Of a stretch of DNA of 9,137 nt, positions 1 to 7,753 are shown piece by piece. The position numbers were made by a program, and so were the translations under genes. How positions within the stretch are numbered: position 1 is the stretch's first letter; every line of letters begins with the position of its first letter. The DNA comes from Bacteroidia bacterium (GTDB lineage Bacteria > Bacteroidota > Bacteroidia > Bacteroidales > VadinHA17): the NCBI GenBank assembly GCA_026391515.1, contig JAPLEC010000021.1:1-9137 (forward strand), written 5' to 3'. The notes beneath the pieces are model-generated. The model saw nothing but the letters and a program-made list of their open reading frames with translations, had not been told where the DNA came from and searched no databases.

Positions 1-689
1 AGTTTTCTGAAATTCTGATTCTCGAATGTAGGGACATCATGACCACTCTGAAGAACAACTATTTTAGCCTTGCCATATTTTTTTGCCCAGCCTATTATTG
101 GAGTGCTGGAAGGCTCATCGGTGATCAGTAAAGGAGTCACACCATCTTCAACATAATAACCTTTGTAAGTCTCGTCGAAAATTACAAAGTTGCTAACTCC
201 TTTTGTTACAGGGTGTTTCGGATTGACGATTTTAACATTAAAATGAAGGTCATGGATATAGGAACATGGCTGATATTCATTGCCATTAAAAGTTGTTGGC
301 TTATGAAAATATTTTCCTCCGATAATATTCCAGTATTCAGGCCAATCGTCGAATGCACAGATACTGTGATGAAGGGCAACAACAGGCTTCCCGTTATTAA
401 TACATTCTGAAAAAACTTTTGCCTGTTCATCGGTAATCTGCTGCCACATGTGATAAAAAACAAGCACATCATACTTGTTCCTGTTTTCAGGTAAGAACAT
501 GTCAAAAGCAGCTGGAAACTCTACAACCTGGTAAGTTATTTTTGGACCAAGACTGGCCAGCATGGCATTGAATTGTTCGGTTTTATAACCATGGCCACCG
601 GTTACAACAAGAATGCGGATGGATTTAGACGCGAAAAGTATTGAACTTGTCGTAAAAATCAATAGTAAAGAGGATAAGATAGTTTTCAT
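1..689 (-). CDS. ThuA-like domain protein, secreted (3' end missing)
   Basis: The minus-strand frame is open from the ATG at 687-689 to the window edge, giving 229 residues and no stop, so the C-terminus is missing. Residues 1-20 look like a Sec signal peptide: Lys2, a hydrophobic stretch (ILSSLLLIFTTSSILFA), and a likely cut after LFA, so the protein is probably periplasmic or lipid-free secreted. The rest resembles the ThuA fold, a class I glutamine-amidotransferase-like fold: a first beta strand leading into GGHGYKTEQF (31-40), the central VVALHHSICAFDDWPEYW (103-120), and GHDVPTF (216-222), where ThuA proteins carry a conserved GHD. ThuA was named for trehalose utilisation in Rhizobium; many Bacteroidota homologues sit with sugar-degradation genes and their reaction is uncertain. 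The next gene upstream is 243 bp away, so this is probably its own transcript. The family call is firm; the substrate is unknown. Confidence 0.85.
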   Translation of the reverse strand, partial: MKTILSSLLLIFTTSSILFASKSIRILVVTGGHGYKTEQFNAMLASLGPKITYQVVEFPAAFDMFLPENRNKYDVLVFYHMWQQITDEQAKVFSECINNGKPVVALHHSICAFDDWPEYWNIIGGKYFHKPTTFNGNEYQPCSYIHDLHFNVKIVNPKHPVTKGVSNFVIFDETYKGYYVEDGVTPLLITDEPSSTPIIGWAKKYGKAKIVVLQSGHDVPTFENQNFRK

Positions 690-725
690 GTTATGAAATA
701 ATTGACTTGAGGAAAGACTAAATTA

Positions 726-733
726 CAAAAATA
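726..733 (-). promoter_or_regulatory. Possible -7 box for the ThuA-like gene
   Basis: On the minus strand 733-726 reads TATTTTTG, an exact match to the Bacteroidota primary-sigma -7 box TAnnTTTG. It would place the transcript start about 30 nt before the ATG. I see no good TTG-type -33 box 19-21 nt upstream, and the surroundings are A/T-rich, so a chance match is possible. Confidence 0.35.
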
Positions 734-802
734 ATAAATTCAATTCTCTTGAATACATTTACTCATCCTCTCTTCTCTTTCTAATCTTAACCCTACCCCC
801 AA

Positions 803-830
803 CCCCTTCCCTTAATTCTAAGGGAAGGGG
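803..830. repeat. Hairpin 1 of the intergenic element
   Basis: A perfect 12-bp inverted repeat: CCCCTTCCCTTA at 803-814 pairs with TAAGGGAAGGGG at 819-830 around the 4-nt loop ATTC. Its stem core recurs in the hairpin at 859-886. Confidence 0.85.
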
Positions 831-858
831 AGTAATTAACAGATATACAGTGACTTCC

Positions 859-886
859 CTCCTTCCCTTATGCTTAAGGGAAGGAG
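859..886. repeat. Hairpin 2 of the intergenic element
   Basis: A perfect 12-bp inverted repeat: CTCCTTCCCTTA at 859-870 pairs with TAAGGGAAGGAG at 875-886 around the loop TGCT. Compared with hairpin 1, one base pair has changed on both sides (C-G to T-A) and the loop differs. Confidence 0.85.
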
Positions 887-932
887 TCGGAGAAAGGGTT
901 TAGAAAAAATAAGGTAGGGGTTTGGGGAGAGG

Positions 933-2912
933 TTATTTCTTCGGCGACTCATAATCTGTTCTGAGCACCTTGAATTCTGTTCTTCTGTTTATCTGGTGAG
1001 CTATCTCTCTCTGTTCGTCATTTGCGAGATTGTTGATATACTGTTCTGATAAAGTGGCTCCTAGCCTGAGGAAAGGCGACTGGGCATTTATAACTGCATC
1101 GACAACTTTCGGGCTTGACTCGCCATATCCTTTTGCAGAGAGTCTTTCAGGCTCAATACCTTTTTCGATCAGATACTGAACAACTGACTGAGCACGTTTC
1201 TGCGATAGTTCATAGTTATATTCTTCAGTGTCGCGTGAGTCGGTATGCGACATTAACTCGATGGTTACATTCGGGTTATCTGTCAGCGTTTCAACAAGTT
1301 TATCGAGTGATACCATCGACTCCGGACGCAGATCCCATTTGTTAAAGTCGTAGAAAATATTTGGCAGCTCGATAGGCTTATCAATTGCTGTAAGAAGGAT
1401 TGTAACCATAAAATCACGGCTTCTCTCCTGCCCTTTTGTTGTCTCTTTTTCTTTACCGTTCAGATAACCTTTCTTTGAAGCGAGGAAAATATAATCCACA
1501 TCCGGTTTTAGTACAAATTTGAAATCACCGCTTGCACCGGTCTCTGCCTGCAGGTTGTTTCCATCGCTGGCAATAAGAAGAACAGTCGAACCTGTAATCG
1601 GGGCTCCGGTTTTTTCATCTTTAACCAATCCCGTAATATTGAATTTCAAAGGTGGAAATTCAAATGCATAAAGATCGTCGTTGCCTCTGCCCTTGCGTGT
1701 TGAGCTGAATATTCCCCGTTCGTTTCCATTTTCAAAAATAATTCCGAAATCGTCGGCAGAACTGTTAACAGGCGATTTCATATTCTGGACCACCCATGAA
1801 TTATCAGGTTGGGCAACCGCTTTAAAAATGTCGAGTCCACCCATACCAATAAGTCCATCGGATGAAAAATATAGTGTGCCATCGTCTCTGACAAAGGGAA
1901 AGAGTTCATTGCCGCTTGTATTGATATCTGGTCCCAGATTGGTTGGTTTTGACCATTCATTCCCCGAACGGGTTGCTACCCAGATATCTTTTCCACCTGA
2001 TCCTCCAGCCATATCAGAAACAAAATAGAGAGTTTTACCATCCGGAGTTAAAGCAGGATGCGCAGCAACAAGAGAATCAGGAAGTATTCCTATATTCTTT
2101 GGTTCGCTCCATTCATCACCATTCTTAACCGAGTGCATAATTATACAACCCTTTTTTTCACGCTTACCTGCTTCGCACCTGGTGAAATAAATTTCTTTAT
2201 AATCTCCAATAAGTACCGGCGTTCCATCTTCAAATTCGCTGTTAATCCCATCGACAGGTAATGGTGTGCTCCATTTTGATTTCTTGTCAATACGGCTTTC
2301 AAAGATATCTGTAAAGCCCTGACCTGTAGCACCATGGGTTTTATTTCCGGATGCATCCTCACGTGAGGATGTAAAGAATATCACTCCAAAATCATCTCTT
2401 CCGTAAGCAGGACTGAAGTCCGATTCCTTAGAGTTCAGGTCCTTTAGTTCCTCTACTTTGTAAGCCTCAGGATTACGCATCCATTCAAGTGAGAGTTCAC
2501 ATGCACGGATCTCCTGATCGGCCCTGGAATCAGAAGGTGCGATTTGTTTGTATTTTTTAAATTCATCGATAGCAGGCAGATATTTTCCATCCTTTTTATA
2601 GGATTCTGCCAGCCAGAATTGAGCATCAGGCTTCGGGTTTAGCGATTTTACAGCAAGTTTATACCATGTTTCAGCATTTTTAGGATCATTTATTAACCGG
2701 TAACACTCGGCAATCATATAAACAATGTTTGCCCGGGCTGTTTTATCCGATGTATTTGTTTTGGAATAGGTATCCTTAAAAAGGTCGATTGCATCATAAT
2801 ATTCACCGGCATTAAAGGCTGCATAAGCTCTTTCTGATTTCCTTTTCTGTGCAGGAGATTCCTGAATTGAAAAAATTAATAACAGCAATAAAAGGATTGA
2901 AAACCTTTTCAT
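933..2912 (-). CDS. TPR / PD40 propeller / CRD-like / OmpA_C envelope protein (PorE-like)
   Basis: A 659-residue exported protein. Residues 1-21 are a signal peptide (hydrophobic ILLLLLLIF, probable cut after PAQ). TPR-like helices span about 24-145. Residues 165-418 hold PD40/TolB-type propeller repeats, for example AHPALTPDGKTLYFVSD at 284-300 and DDGTLYFSSDGLIGMGGLDIF at 343-363. About 424-505 is a carboxypeptidase-regulatory-like beta domain (ITGLVKDEKTGAPITGSTVL). An OmpA_C peptidoglycan-binding domain covers 514-654, with SHTDSR and LSQKRAQSV; Asp558 and Arg573 have the 15-residue spacing of the diaminopimelate-binding pair of E. coli OmpA. This domain order is that of P. gingivalis PorE (PG1058), a type IX secretion component thought to tie the machine to the cell wall. 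Bacteroidota carry several paralogues, so a true PorE role is unproven. It has no lipobox cysteine, so it is probably soluble in the periplasm. The ATG is preceded by GGACAGGG, a possible weak Shine-Dalgarno. Confidence 0.9.
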   Translation of the reverse strand: MKRFSILLLLLLIFSIQESPAQKRKSERAYAAFNAGEYYDAIDLFKDTYSKTNTSDKTARANIVYMIAECYRLINDPKNAETWYKLAVKSLNPKPDAQFWLAESYKKDGKYLPAIDEFKKYKQIAPSDSRADQEIRACELSLEWMRNPEAYKVEELKDLNSKESDFSPAYGRDDFGVIFFTSSREDASGNKTHGATGQGFTDIFESRIDKKSKWSTPLPVDGINSEFEDGTPVLIGDYKEIYFTRCEAGKREKKGCIIMHSVKNGDEWSEPKNIGILPDSLVAAHPALTPDGKTLYFVSDMAGGSGGKDIWVATRSGNEWSKPTNLGPDINTSGNELFPFVRDDGTLYFSSDGLIGMGGLDIFKAVAQPDNSWVVQNMKSPVNSSADDFGIIFENGNERGIFSSTRKGRGNDDLYAFEFPPLKFNITGLVKDEKTGAPITGSTVLLIASDGNNLQAETGASGDFKFVLKPDVDYIFLASKKGYLNGKEKETTKGQERSRDFMVTILLTAIDKPIELPNIFYDFNKWDLRPESMVSLDKLVETLTDNPNVTIELMSHTDSRDTEEYNYELSQKRAQSVVQYLIEKGIEPERLSAKGYGESSPKVVDAVINAQSPFLRLGATLSEQYINNLANDEQREIAHQINRRTEFKVLRTDYESPKK

Positions 2913-3016
2913 GATACCCTGTCCTATTTAACCGTAAATGTAATTAATTTAATGAAAATGGTGTTAAATAGTAACGGCGACAAAGTTTAAATATTATAAA
3001 AAAGAAGCTGTCTCTG

Positions 3017-3056
3017 TTTTAAAACCACCCCGACGGTAATGGAGGGGGGAGGTGGT
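3017..3056 (-). terminator. Likely terminator hairpin downstream of glnN
   Basis: Read on the minus strand, ACCACCTC (3056-3049) pairs with GGGGTGGT (3031-3024) in an 8-bp stem with one G-U pair and a 17-nt loop, followed by TTTTAAAA (3024-3017). It lies about 48 nt after the glnN stop. The U-run is short. The stem's end resembles the end of the element at 7786-7905, so this may be a repeat that doubles as a terminator. Confidence 0.5.
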
Positions 3057-3069
3057 GCCTTAAAAAGGC
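3057..3069. repeat. Small hairpin beside the glnN terminator
   Basis: GCCTT at 3057-3061 pairs with AAGGC at 3065-3069 around AAA. It directly abuts the larger hairpin and would precede it in the glnN transcript. It could be part of the same 3'-end structure. Confidence 0.4.
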
Positions 3070-3103
3070 AACTCATTCACATCCAAGAACTAACTAACCC
3101 TGT

Positions 3104-5293
3104 TTATCTTGTAAAAAGCAGCTCCCGGTATTTTGGCAACGGCCATATTTCATTATCGACTATCAGCTCCAGCTTGTCGATAGGATAACGGATCTCTTCC
3201 AGATAGGGTTTCACCTTTTTCTCATAAGCCAGGGCTTTCTTAAATGAATCTTCTATCACATTAGCTCTCTTACGTTCCTCAATCATATCATTTACCAGCT
3301 TTTTAATGTTGGTGATATGATCGGAAATTGTTATTATCATTTCTTTCCTGGCTCCTGCAAGTCTCTCATATTCAAGATCACTGAAAACATCTTTCAATCC
3401 TTTTACATTTTCAATAAGTTGAGACATATAACGGATTGCCGTCGGGACAATGTGGTTTATAGCCAGGTCGCCGAGAACGCGTGCTTCGATCTGAACTTTC
3501 TTAGTAAATTTTTCAAATTCAACTTCGACACGGCTTTCAAGCTCCTTCTCTGTAAATATACCTGATCCTATAAGGACCTCTTTTGAAGCTGGTGTCAGGT
3601 AACATTTCAGCGATTCAGGAACGCTTGCAATGTTACACAGTTTTCTTCTTGCTGCTTCAGCGTGCCACTCATGGCTGTAGTTGTCGCCTTCAAACACTAC
3701 TCTTCGTGATTCAATTATATATTTCTTCAGAACCTGGAAAATTGCTTCATCCTTGTTCCTGCCTTTTTTGATTATCTGGTCGACTTCCTTTTTGAATTTT
3801 GTCAGCTGGTGTGCAACTGAGGCATTAAGTACAATCATGGAAGCTCCGCAGTTTGCTGATGATCCCACAGCCCTGAATTCGAATCTGTTACCGGTAAAAG
3901 CAAAAGGTGATGTACGGTTACGGTCAGTATTGTCGAGAAGGATCTCCGGAATTTTGCCTATTCCGAGCTTCAGTTCTGTTTTCTGAGCAGGTGTCATTTT
4001 CTTATCTGTAACTTTTCGTGTAATACTATCAAACATGCTGTTTAAATATGAACCCAAAAAGACAGATATGATAGCAGGAGGAGCCTCATGTCCGCCAAGA
4101 CGATATGAGTTTGACTCATTCATTACAGAAGCTCTTATGAGGTCGTTACTTTCATTTACAGCTTTAACAACATTAACCAGGAAGGTAAGGAACTGAAGAT
4201 TTGATTTTGGATTTTTCCCTGGAGATAAAAGATTTACTCCTGTGTTTGTAGCCATCGACCAGTTATTATGTTTACCGGAGCCATTTATCCCGGCAAAAGG
4301 TTTTTCGTGAAACAGGACTCTGAATTTGTGTTTACGTGCAATACGGCGCATAACATCCATAAGAAGCTGGTTATGATCGACAGCCAGGTTAACTTCCTCA
4401 TGTATTGGCGCACATTCAAACTGGTTAGGAGCTACTTCATTATGCCTGGTTTTTACTGGTATTCCAAGCTTATAGGCTTCACATTCAAAGTCTTCGATAA
4501 AACACATTACCCGTTCCGGAATGGAACCAAAATAATGGTCAGAGAGCTGCTGGTCTTTAGCAGACTGATGTCCCATCAGGGTTTTTTCTGCAAGGACCAG
4601 ATCGGGCCGGGCATAATATAATGCTTCATCAACAAGAAAATATTCCTGCTCACAGCCCAGAGTGGCTATAACTTTTGTAATATCCTTGTCAAAGTACTGG
4701 CAAACAGCAACTGCAGCGTTATCGAGTTCTGAAAGAGCTTTCAGAAGAGGGGCTTTATAATCGAGAGCCTCACCTGTGTAGGAGACAAATATTGTCGGTA
4801 TACAGAGGGTTGATCCTACAATAAATACGGGGGAGGAAACATCCCATGCGGTATAGCCTCTTGCCTCGAAGGTATTTCGGATTCCACCGCTCGGGAAGCT
4901 TGATGCATCAGGTTCTGACTGCACCAGCACTGCCCCTGAGAAATTTTCAACCATATGACCATTGTCACCCATTTCAAGAAATCCGTCATGTTTTTCAGCG
5001 GTACCATCCGTCAGTGGATGAAACCAGTGTGTAAAATGTGTAGCACCTTTTTCAAGTGCCCAGGCTTTAAGGCCGATAGCAACCTGGTCGGCTTCATTTC
5101 TTGTAAGTGATTTCCCTTGACTAATAGCATTTTTTATTGCTTTAAAAGCCTCTTTTGAGAGGTAATGTTCCATTTTATGAAGATCAAATACATTACTTCC
5201 GAAGTACTTGGAAACATCTTTTGATGGAGGAGTTGTTGCAACAGGCTCTCTCTTGAAAACCTCTTGAAGCGCACTGAATCTTAATTCTGCCAT
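3104..5293 (-). CDS. glnN: Type III glutamine synthetase
   Basis: A 729-residue cytoplasmic enzyme that makes glutamine from glutamate, ammonia and ATP, the entry step of ammonia assimilation. The length and sequence fit GSIII (GlnN), first described in Bacteroides fragilis and far longer than the roughly 470-aa GSI. Visible family motifs: an N-terminal GSIII-specific region (FGSNVFDLHKM, 31-41), THFTHWFHPLTDG (85-97), metal/glutamate-site region CEQEYFL (214-220), RHNEVAPNQFECAPI (283-297), the nucleotide-side loop KPFAGINGSGKHNNWSM (331-347), and NRTSPFAFTGNRFEFRAVGSS (459-479). The charged, helical tail (about 580-715) is the usual GSIII C-terminal extension. The start MAELRFSALQ is typical for the family and is preceded by an A-rich leader rather than a Shine-Dalgarno. 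No PII, glutamate synthase or ammonium transporter gene lies nearby. It is transcribed away from the foldase gene. Confidence 0.97.
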   Translation of the reverse strand: MAELRFSALQEVFKREPVATTPPSKDVSKYFGSNVFDLHKMEHYLSKEAFKAIKNAISQGKSLTRNEADQVAIGLKAWALEKGATHFTHWFHPLTDGTAEKHDGFLEMGDNGHMVENFSGAVLVQSEPDASSFPSGGIRNTFEARGYTAWDVSSPVFIVGSTLCIPTIFVSYTGEALDYKAPLLKALSELDNAAVAVCQYFDKDITKVIATLGCEQEYFLVDEALYYARPDLVLAEKTLMGHQSAKDQQLSDHYFGSIPERVMCFIEDFECEAYKLGIPVKTRHNEVAPNQFECAPIHEEVNLAVDHNQLLMDVMRRIARKHKFRVLFHEKPFAGINGSGKHNNWSMATNTGVNLLSPGKNPKSNLQFLTFLVNVVKAVNESNDLIRASVMNESNSYRLGGHEAPPAIISVFLGSYLNSMFDSITRKVTDKKMTPAQKTELKLGIGKIPEILLDNTDRNRTSPFAFTGNRFEFRAVGSSANCGASMIVLNASVAHQLTKFKKEVDQIIKKGRNKDEAIFQVLKKYIIESRRVVFEGDNYSHEWHAEAARRKLCNIASVPESLKCYLTPASKEVLIGSGIFTEKELESRVEVEFEKFTKKVQIEARVLGDLAINHIVPTAIRYMSQLIENVKGLKDVFSDLEYERLAGARKEMIITISDHITNIKKLVNDMIEERKRANVIEDSFKKALAYEKKVKPYLEEIRYPIDKLELIVDNEIWPLPKYRELLFTR

Positions 5294-5611
5294 TTTTTTG
5301 TAATTTTTTTCGTAAAAATAGATGTTTTTAAGTTATTACCCCTATTTTTTTGAGGTATTTTTTATTTTTTATTCACATTTTTATTGACAACCCCCTTATT
5401 TTTTATACTTTAATTGTAAAAAACATATAATTTTCATGAATTACCCCATATAAAGCAAACCCAGCCAAAATAGTCAAGTATAGATATTTAACAATAAAAG
5501 AACCGTTTACAGAATATTTCTAAGCCTGTTTTTTATTGGAAATTTGTTATATTTGTCGCCTGATTTAAAAAAGGTAAATTCTATATTAATAATTATTAAA
5601 CAGCATATTTA
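5294..5611. other. Divergent A/T-rich intergenic region (glnN / foldase)
   Basis: This 318-bp gap holds no convincing gene. It is dominated by T-tracts on the plus strand (5293-5311, 5346-5370, 5399-5404) and must contain the promoters of both flanking genes. The plus-strand promoter box is listed separately. For glnN I found only near matches, such as TATACTTG at 5482-5475 on the minus strand, without a -33 partner. The 8-mer ATTACCCC occurs at 5335-5342 and again at 5440-5447, exactly 105 bp apart. Confidence 0.6.
5548..5555 (+). promoter_or_regulatory. -7 box of the foldase gene promoter
   Basis: TATATTTG is an exact match to the Bacteroidota TAnnTTTG box and sits 56 bp before the ATG, which implies a start near 5560-5563 and a leader of about 50 nt. 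The expected -33 region around 5521-5528 has only a weak match, so the call rests on the -7 box and position. Confidence 0.55.
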
Positions 5612-7729
5612 ATGTCAGCAATTCAATTTTTAAGGGAAAAAGCAGGAGTATTTGTTGCAGGTACTATAGGTTTCTCGTTGTTTCTTTTTGTAGTCAGTGA
5701 TTTTTTCGGAAGAGGAAGAGGACAAAGACTGAAACAAAAAAAAGATTATGAAATAGGTCAGATCGCCGGGGAATATGTTTCGTACCCGGATTTTGAGCAG
5801 AGATATCAGAATCTGCTTGAAATTCGTAAATTATCCGGTGGCACAGATCTCGATGAAGCCACATCTGAAAATTTAAGGGAGTATGTCTGGGAACAAATGG
5901 TCAGGGAGAAGATTCAGGAAAAGAGCTACAAGAAACTTGGGATTGGAGTGAGTGCCGAAGAGCTAAATGACCTTGTTTTTGGTGATAACCCGCACGAGAT
6001 TATTAAAAATCTGTTTACTGATCCGGAGACAAAAATCTTAAACAGATCAGCCCTGGTAAATTTCCTGAAACGTACTGAAGTAGACTCAGTGGTAAAAAAA
6101 TACTGGCTTTACTATGAAGATATGATTGTTAATGAAAGGATGAATTCGAAATATAACGATCTTGTTTCAAAAGGATTATATGCTACTTCAAAACAGGCAG
6201 AATTCGATAATACTCTTAACAAGGCAACTGTTGACTTCAGTTTTATTCTGAAAAACTATGCTTCGGTTCCGGATACAGCTGTAACCATTTCCAAAAATGA
6301 AATAGAATCATATTATTCTGATCATAAGGATAACTTTAAAAGGAACGCTTTAAGAGATATTGAATATGTTACATTTGATATTGTCCCTTCAGAAGATGAT
6401 ACCAAAGAAGCAGAACAATTGATAAATAAAACCAAAGAGGATTTTGCAGCAGCTGAAGATCCTGGTCTGTTTGTAAGTATTACAGCCGAATCGCGATACA
6501 CCGGATTTTTCGTTCCGCTGAATGAAATCCCTGAAAATCTCAGAGATTTTGTTAAGAAAGAAGATAAAACCAGCATTTTCGGTCCATATCAGGAAGAAGG
6601 TTATTTTAAGCTCGCCAGGTTAATCGATGTTGCCGACAGGCCCGATTCAGTGCATGTCAGACGTATTCTTTTAGCACCCAACCAGACAAGGACTCTTGAG
6701 CAGACAAAAGTATTAGCTGACAGTTTGATAAAAGCGATCAAATCCGGATCATCGTTTGCAATTCTGGTTAAGGATTTTTCAGCTGACCAGGAATCTTCAC
6801 AAGTAGGCGGCGATCTGGGATGGGTTTCTGAAGGAAAAATGATTGCTCCATTCAGCGATGTCTGTTTCTCCGGCAAAAAGGGGGAAATTGTCACAGCAGA
6901 AACAACATATGGAATTCATGTTATTGAAATACTTGATCAATCAAAAAAATCGCACAAATATAATGTTGGCATAATTGATAAGAAGATCCTTTCCAGTACT
7001 GCAACAAGTCAAAGGATTGAAGGTCAAGCAAATGAATTTGCCGGGATGAATGATACTTATAAGAAGTTTAATAGTGCTATTGCTGCACAGAACATGAACA
7101 AGAGGGTTGCAAATGATGTTACTCCGCAGCAAAAAACTTTACCCGGACTTGAAAATCCAAGAACTCTTATTTTAGCATTATTTTCAGCTAAACAAGAAGA
7201 GATTATTCTTGACAATGGGGGACAGGCAGTTTTTGAAATAGATAATAAGTTTGTTGTTGCATTCTGTACACGAGTTCAGGATGAAGGTATTGCTCCACTT
7301 AAAGATGTTCAGAATGATATCAGATATACGCTTGTCAAGGATAAGAAGGCTGATTTTATTTCATCACAATTTATTAAGAGTACTCAGGCTGGCAAAACGC
7401 TTAATGATATTGGAAGAGAGATGAATCTGGATGTACAGGAAGCAACTCAGATAAATTTCAGATCTTACACCGTTCCCGGTGTCGGGACTGAACCAGCTTT
7501 AATTGCAGCGGCTTCATCTGCAGAAAAGGGAGTTGTATCTGGTCCGGTAAAAGGTAATAATGGCGTTTATATGATTTATGTGAATAATGTTACAATACCG
7601 AGCTCACAAGATTTGAAAATACTGCAGAACAGACTTACGGCTACATTCCAGATGAGAGGTACCTATGAAGCTTATGATGCGCTTCGTAAGGATGCTAAAA
7701 TTGTGGATAAGAGGTATAAGTTCTATTAA
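5612..7729 (+). CDS. ppiD: PpiD/SurA-like membrane-anchored parvulin foldase
   Basis: A 705-residue chaperone-type peptidyl-prolyl isomerase, expected to be held in the inner membrane with its bulk in the periplasm, helping exported proteins fold. Residues 1-10 are a short cytoplasmic tail (LREK), followed by one membrane segment at about 11-30 (AGVFVAGTIGFSLFLFVVSD). A SurA_N-type helical chaperone region covers about 45-240. A parvulin domain spans about 345-443, with GGDLGW (399-404) and GIHVIEI (434-440). The usual first histidine of the domain (in R-H-I-L) is replaced: it reads RRIL at 350-353. About 505-660 is a second, degenerate-looking alpha/beta region, as is usual in the ~700-aa Bacteroidota PpiD form. 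The start fits the family (short basic tail, then the anchor) and no Shine-Dalgarno is evident. It is a single gene with its own promoter and terminator. Calling it PpiD follows architecture; 'SurA_N domain isomerase' is the cautious name. Confidence 0.88.
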   Translation: MSAIQFLREKAGVFVAGTIGFSLFLFVVSDFFGRGRGQRLKQKKDYEIGQIAGEYVSYPDFEQRYQNLLEIRKLSGGTDLDEATSENLREYVWEQMVREKIQEKSYKKLGIGVSAEELNDLVFGDNPHEIIKNLFTDPETKILNRSALVNFLKRTEVDSVVKKYWLYYEDMIVNERMNSKYNDLVSKGLYATSKQAEFDNTLNKATVDFSFILKNYASVPDTAVTISKNEIESYYSDHKDNFKRNALRDIEYVTFDIVPSEDDTKEAEQLINKTKEDFAAAEDPGLFVSITAESRYTGFFVPLNEIPENLRDFVKKEDKTSIFGPYQEEGYFKLARLIDVADRPDSVHVRRILLAPNQTRTLEQTKVLADSLIKAIKSGSSFAILVKDFSADQESSQVGGDLGWVSEGKMIAPFSDVCFSGKKGEIVTAETTYGIHVIEILDQSKKSHKYNVGIIDKKILSSTATSQRIEGQANEFAGMNDTYKKFNSAIAAQNMNKRVANDVTPQQKTLPGLENPRTLILALFSAKQEEIILDNGGQAVFEIDNKFVVAFCTRVQDEGIAPLKDVQNDIRYTLVKDKKADFISSQFIKSTQAGKTLNDIGREMNLDVQEATQINFRSYTVPGVGTEPALIAAASSAEKGVVSGPVKGNNGVYMIYVNNVTIPSSQDLKILQNRLTATFQMRGTYEAYDALRKDAKIVDKRYKFY

Positions 7730-7753
7730 TATCCAAAATACAATATATATATT

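Larger units (their letters stand above)
788..935. repeat. Nested inverted-repeat element with two internal hairpins
   Basis: This non-coding stretch fills most of the gap between the PorE-like gene and the ThuA-like gene. Outer arms at 788-806 (C-rich) and 917-935 (G-rich) are complementary at 15 of 19 positions. Inside lie two near-identical hairpins (803-830 and 859-886). The right arm overlaps the TAA stop (935-933) of the PorE-like gene. The layout resembles a REP/MITE-like dispersed element; in RNA it would form the 3' end of the PorE-like transcript and may work as a terminator or stability structure. There is no long U-run after the hairpins, so it is not a classic Rho-independent terminator. 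Confidence 0.7.

Noticed and set aside
206..505. 99-residue open frame on the minus strand
   Set aside because: It lies inside the ThuA-like gene in another frame of the same strand; the ThuA frame has a signal peptide and family motifs and this one has none.
4268..4621. 117-residue open frame on the plus strand opposite glnN
   Set aside because: Antisense shadow of a highly conserved part of glutamine synthetase, with no recognisable family signal or start context.
5384..5409. TTGACA ... TATACT resembling an E. coli sigma-70 promoter on the plus strand
   Set aside because: The spacer is only 14 nt, Bacteroidota do not use this consensus, and it is about 200 bp from the foldase start, which has a better-placed TATATTTG box.
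5454..5468. Minus-strand TGGCTGGGTTTGC resembling a sigma-54 promoter upstream of glnN
   Set aside because: The GG and GC elements are 8 nt apart rather than the required 10, and the conserved bases between them do not match.
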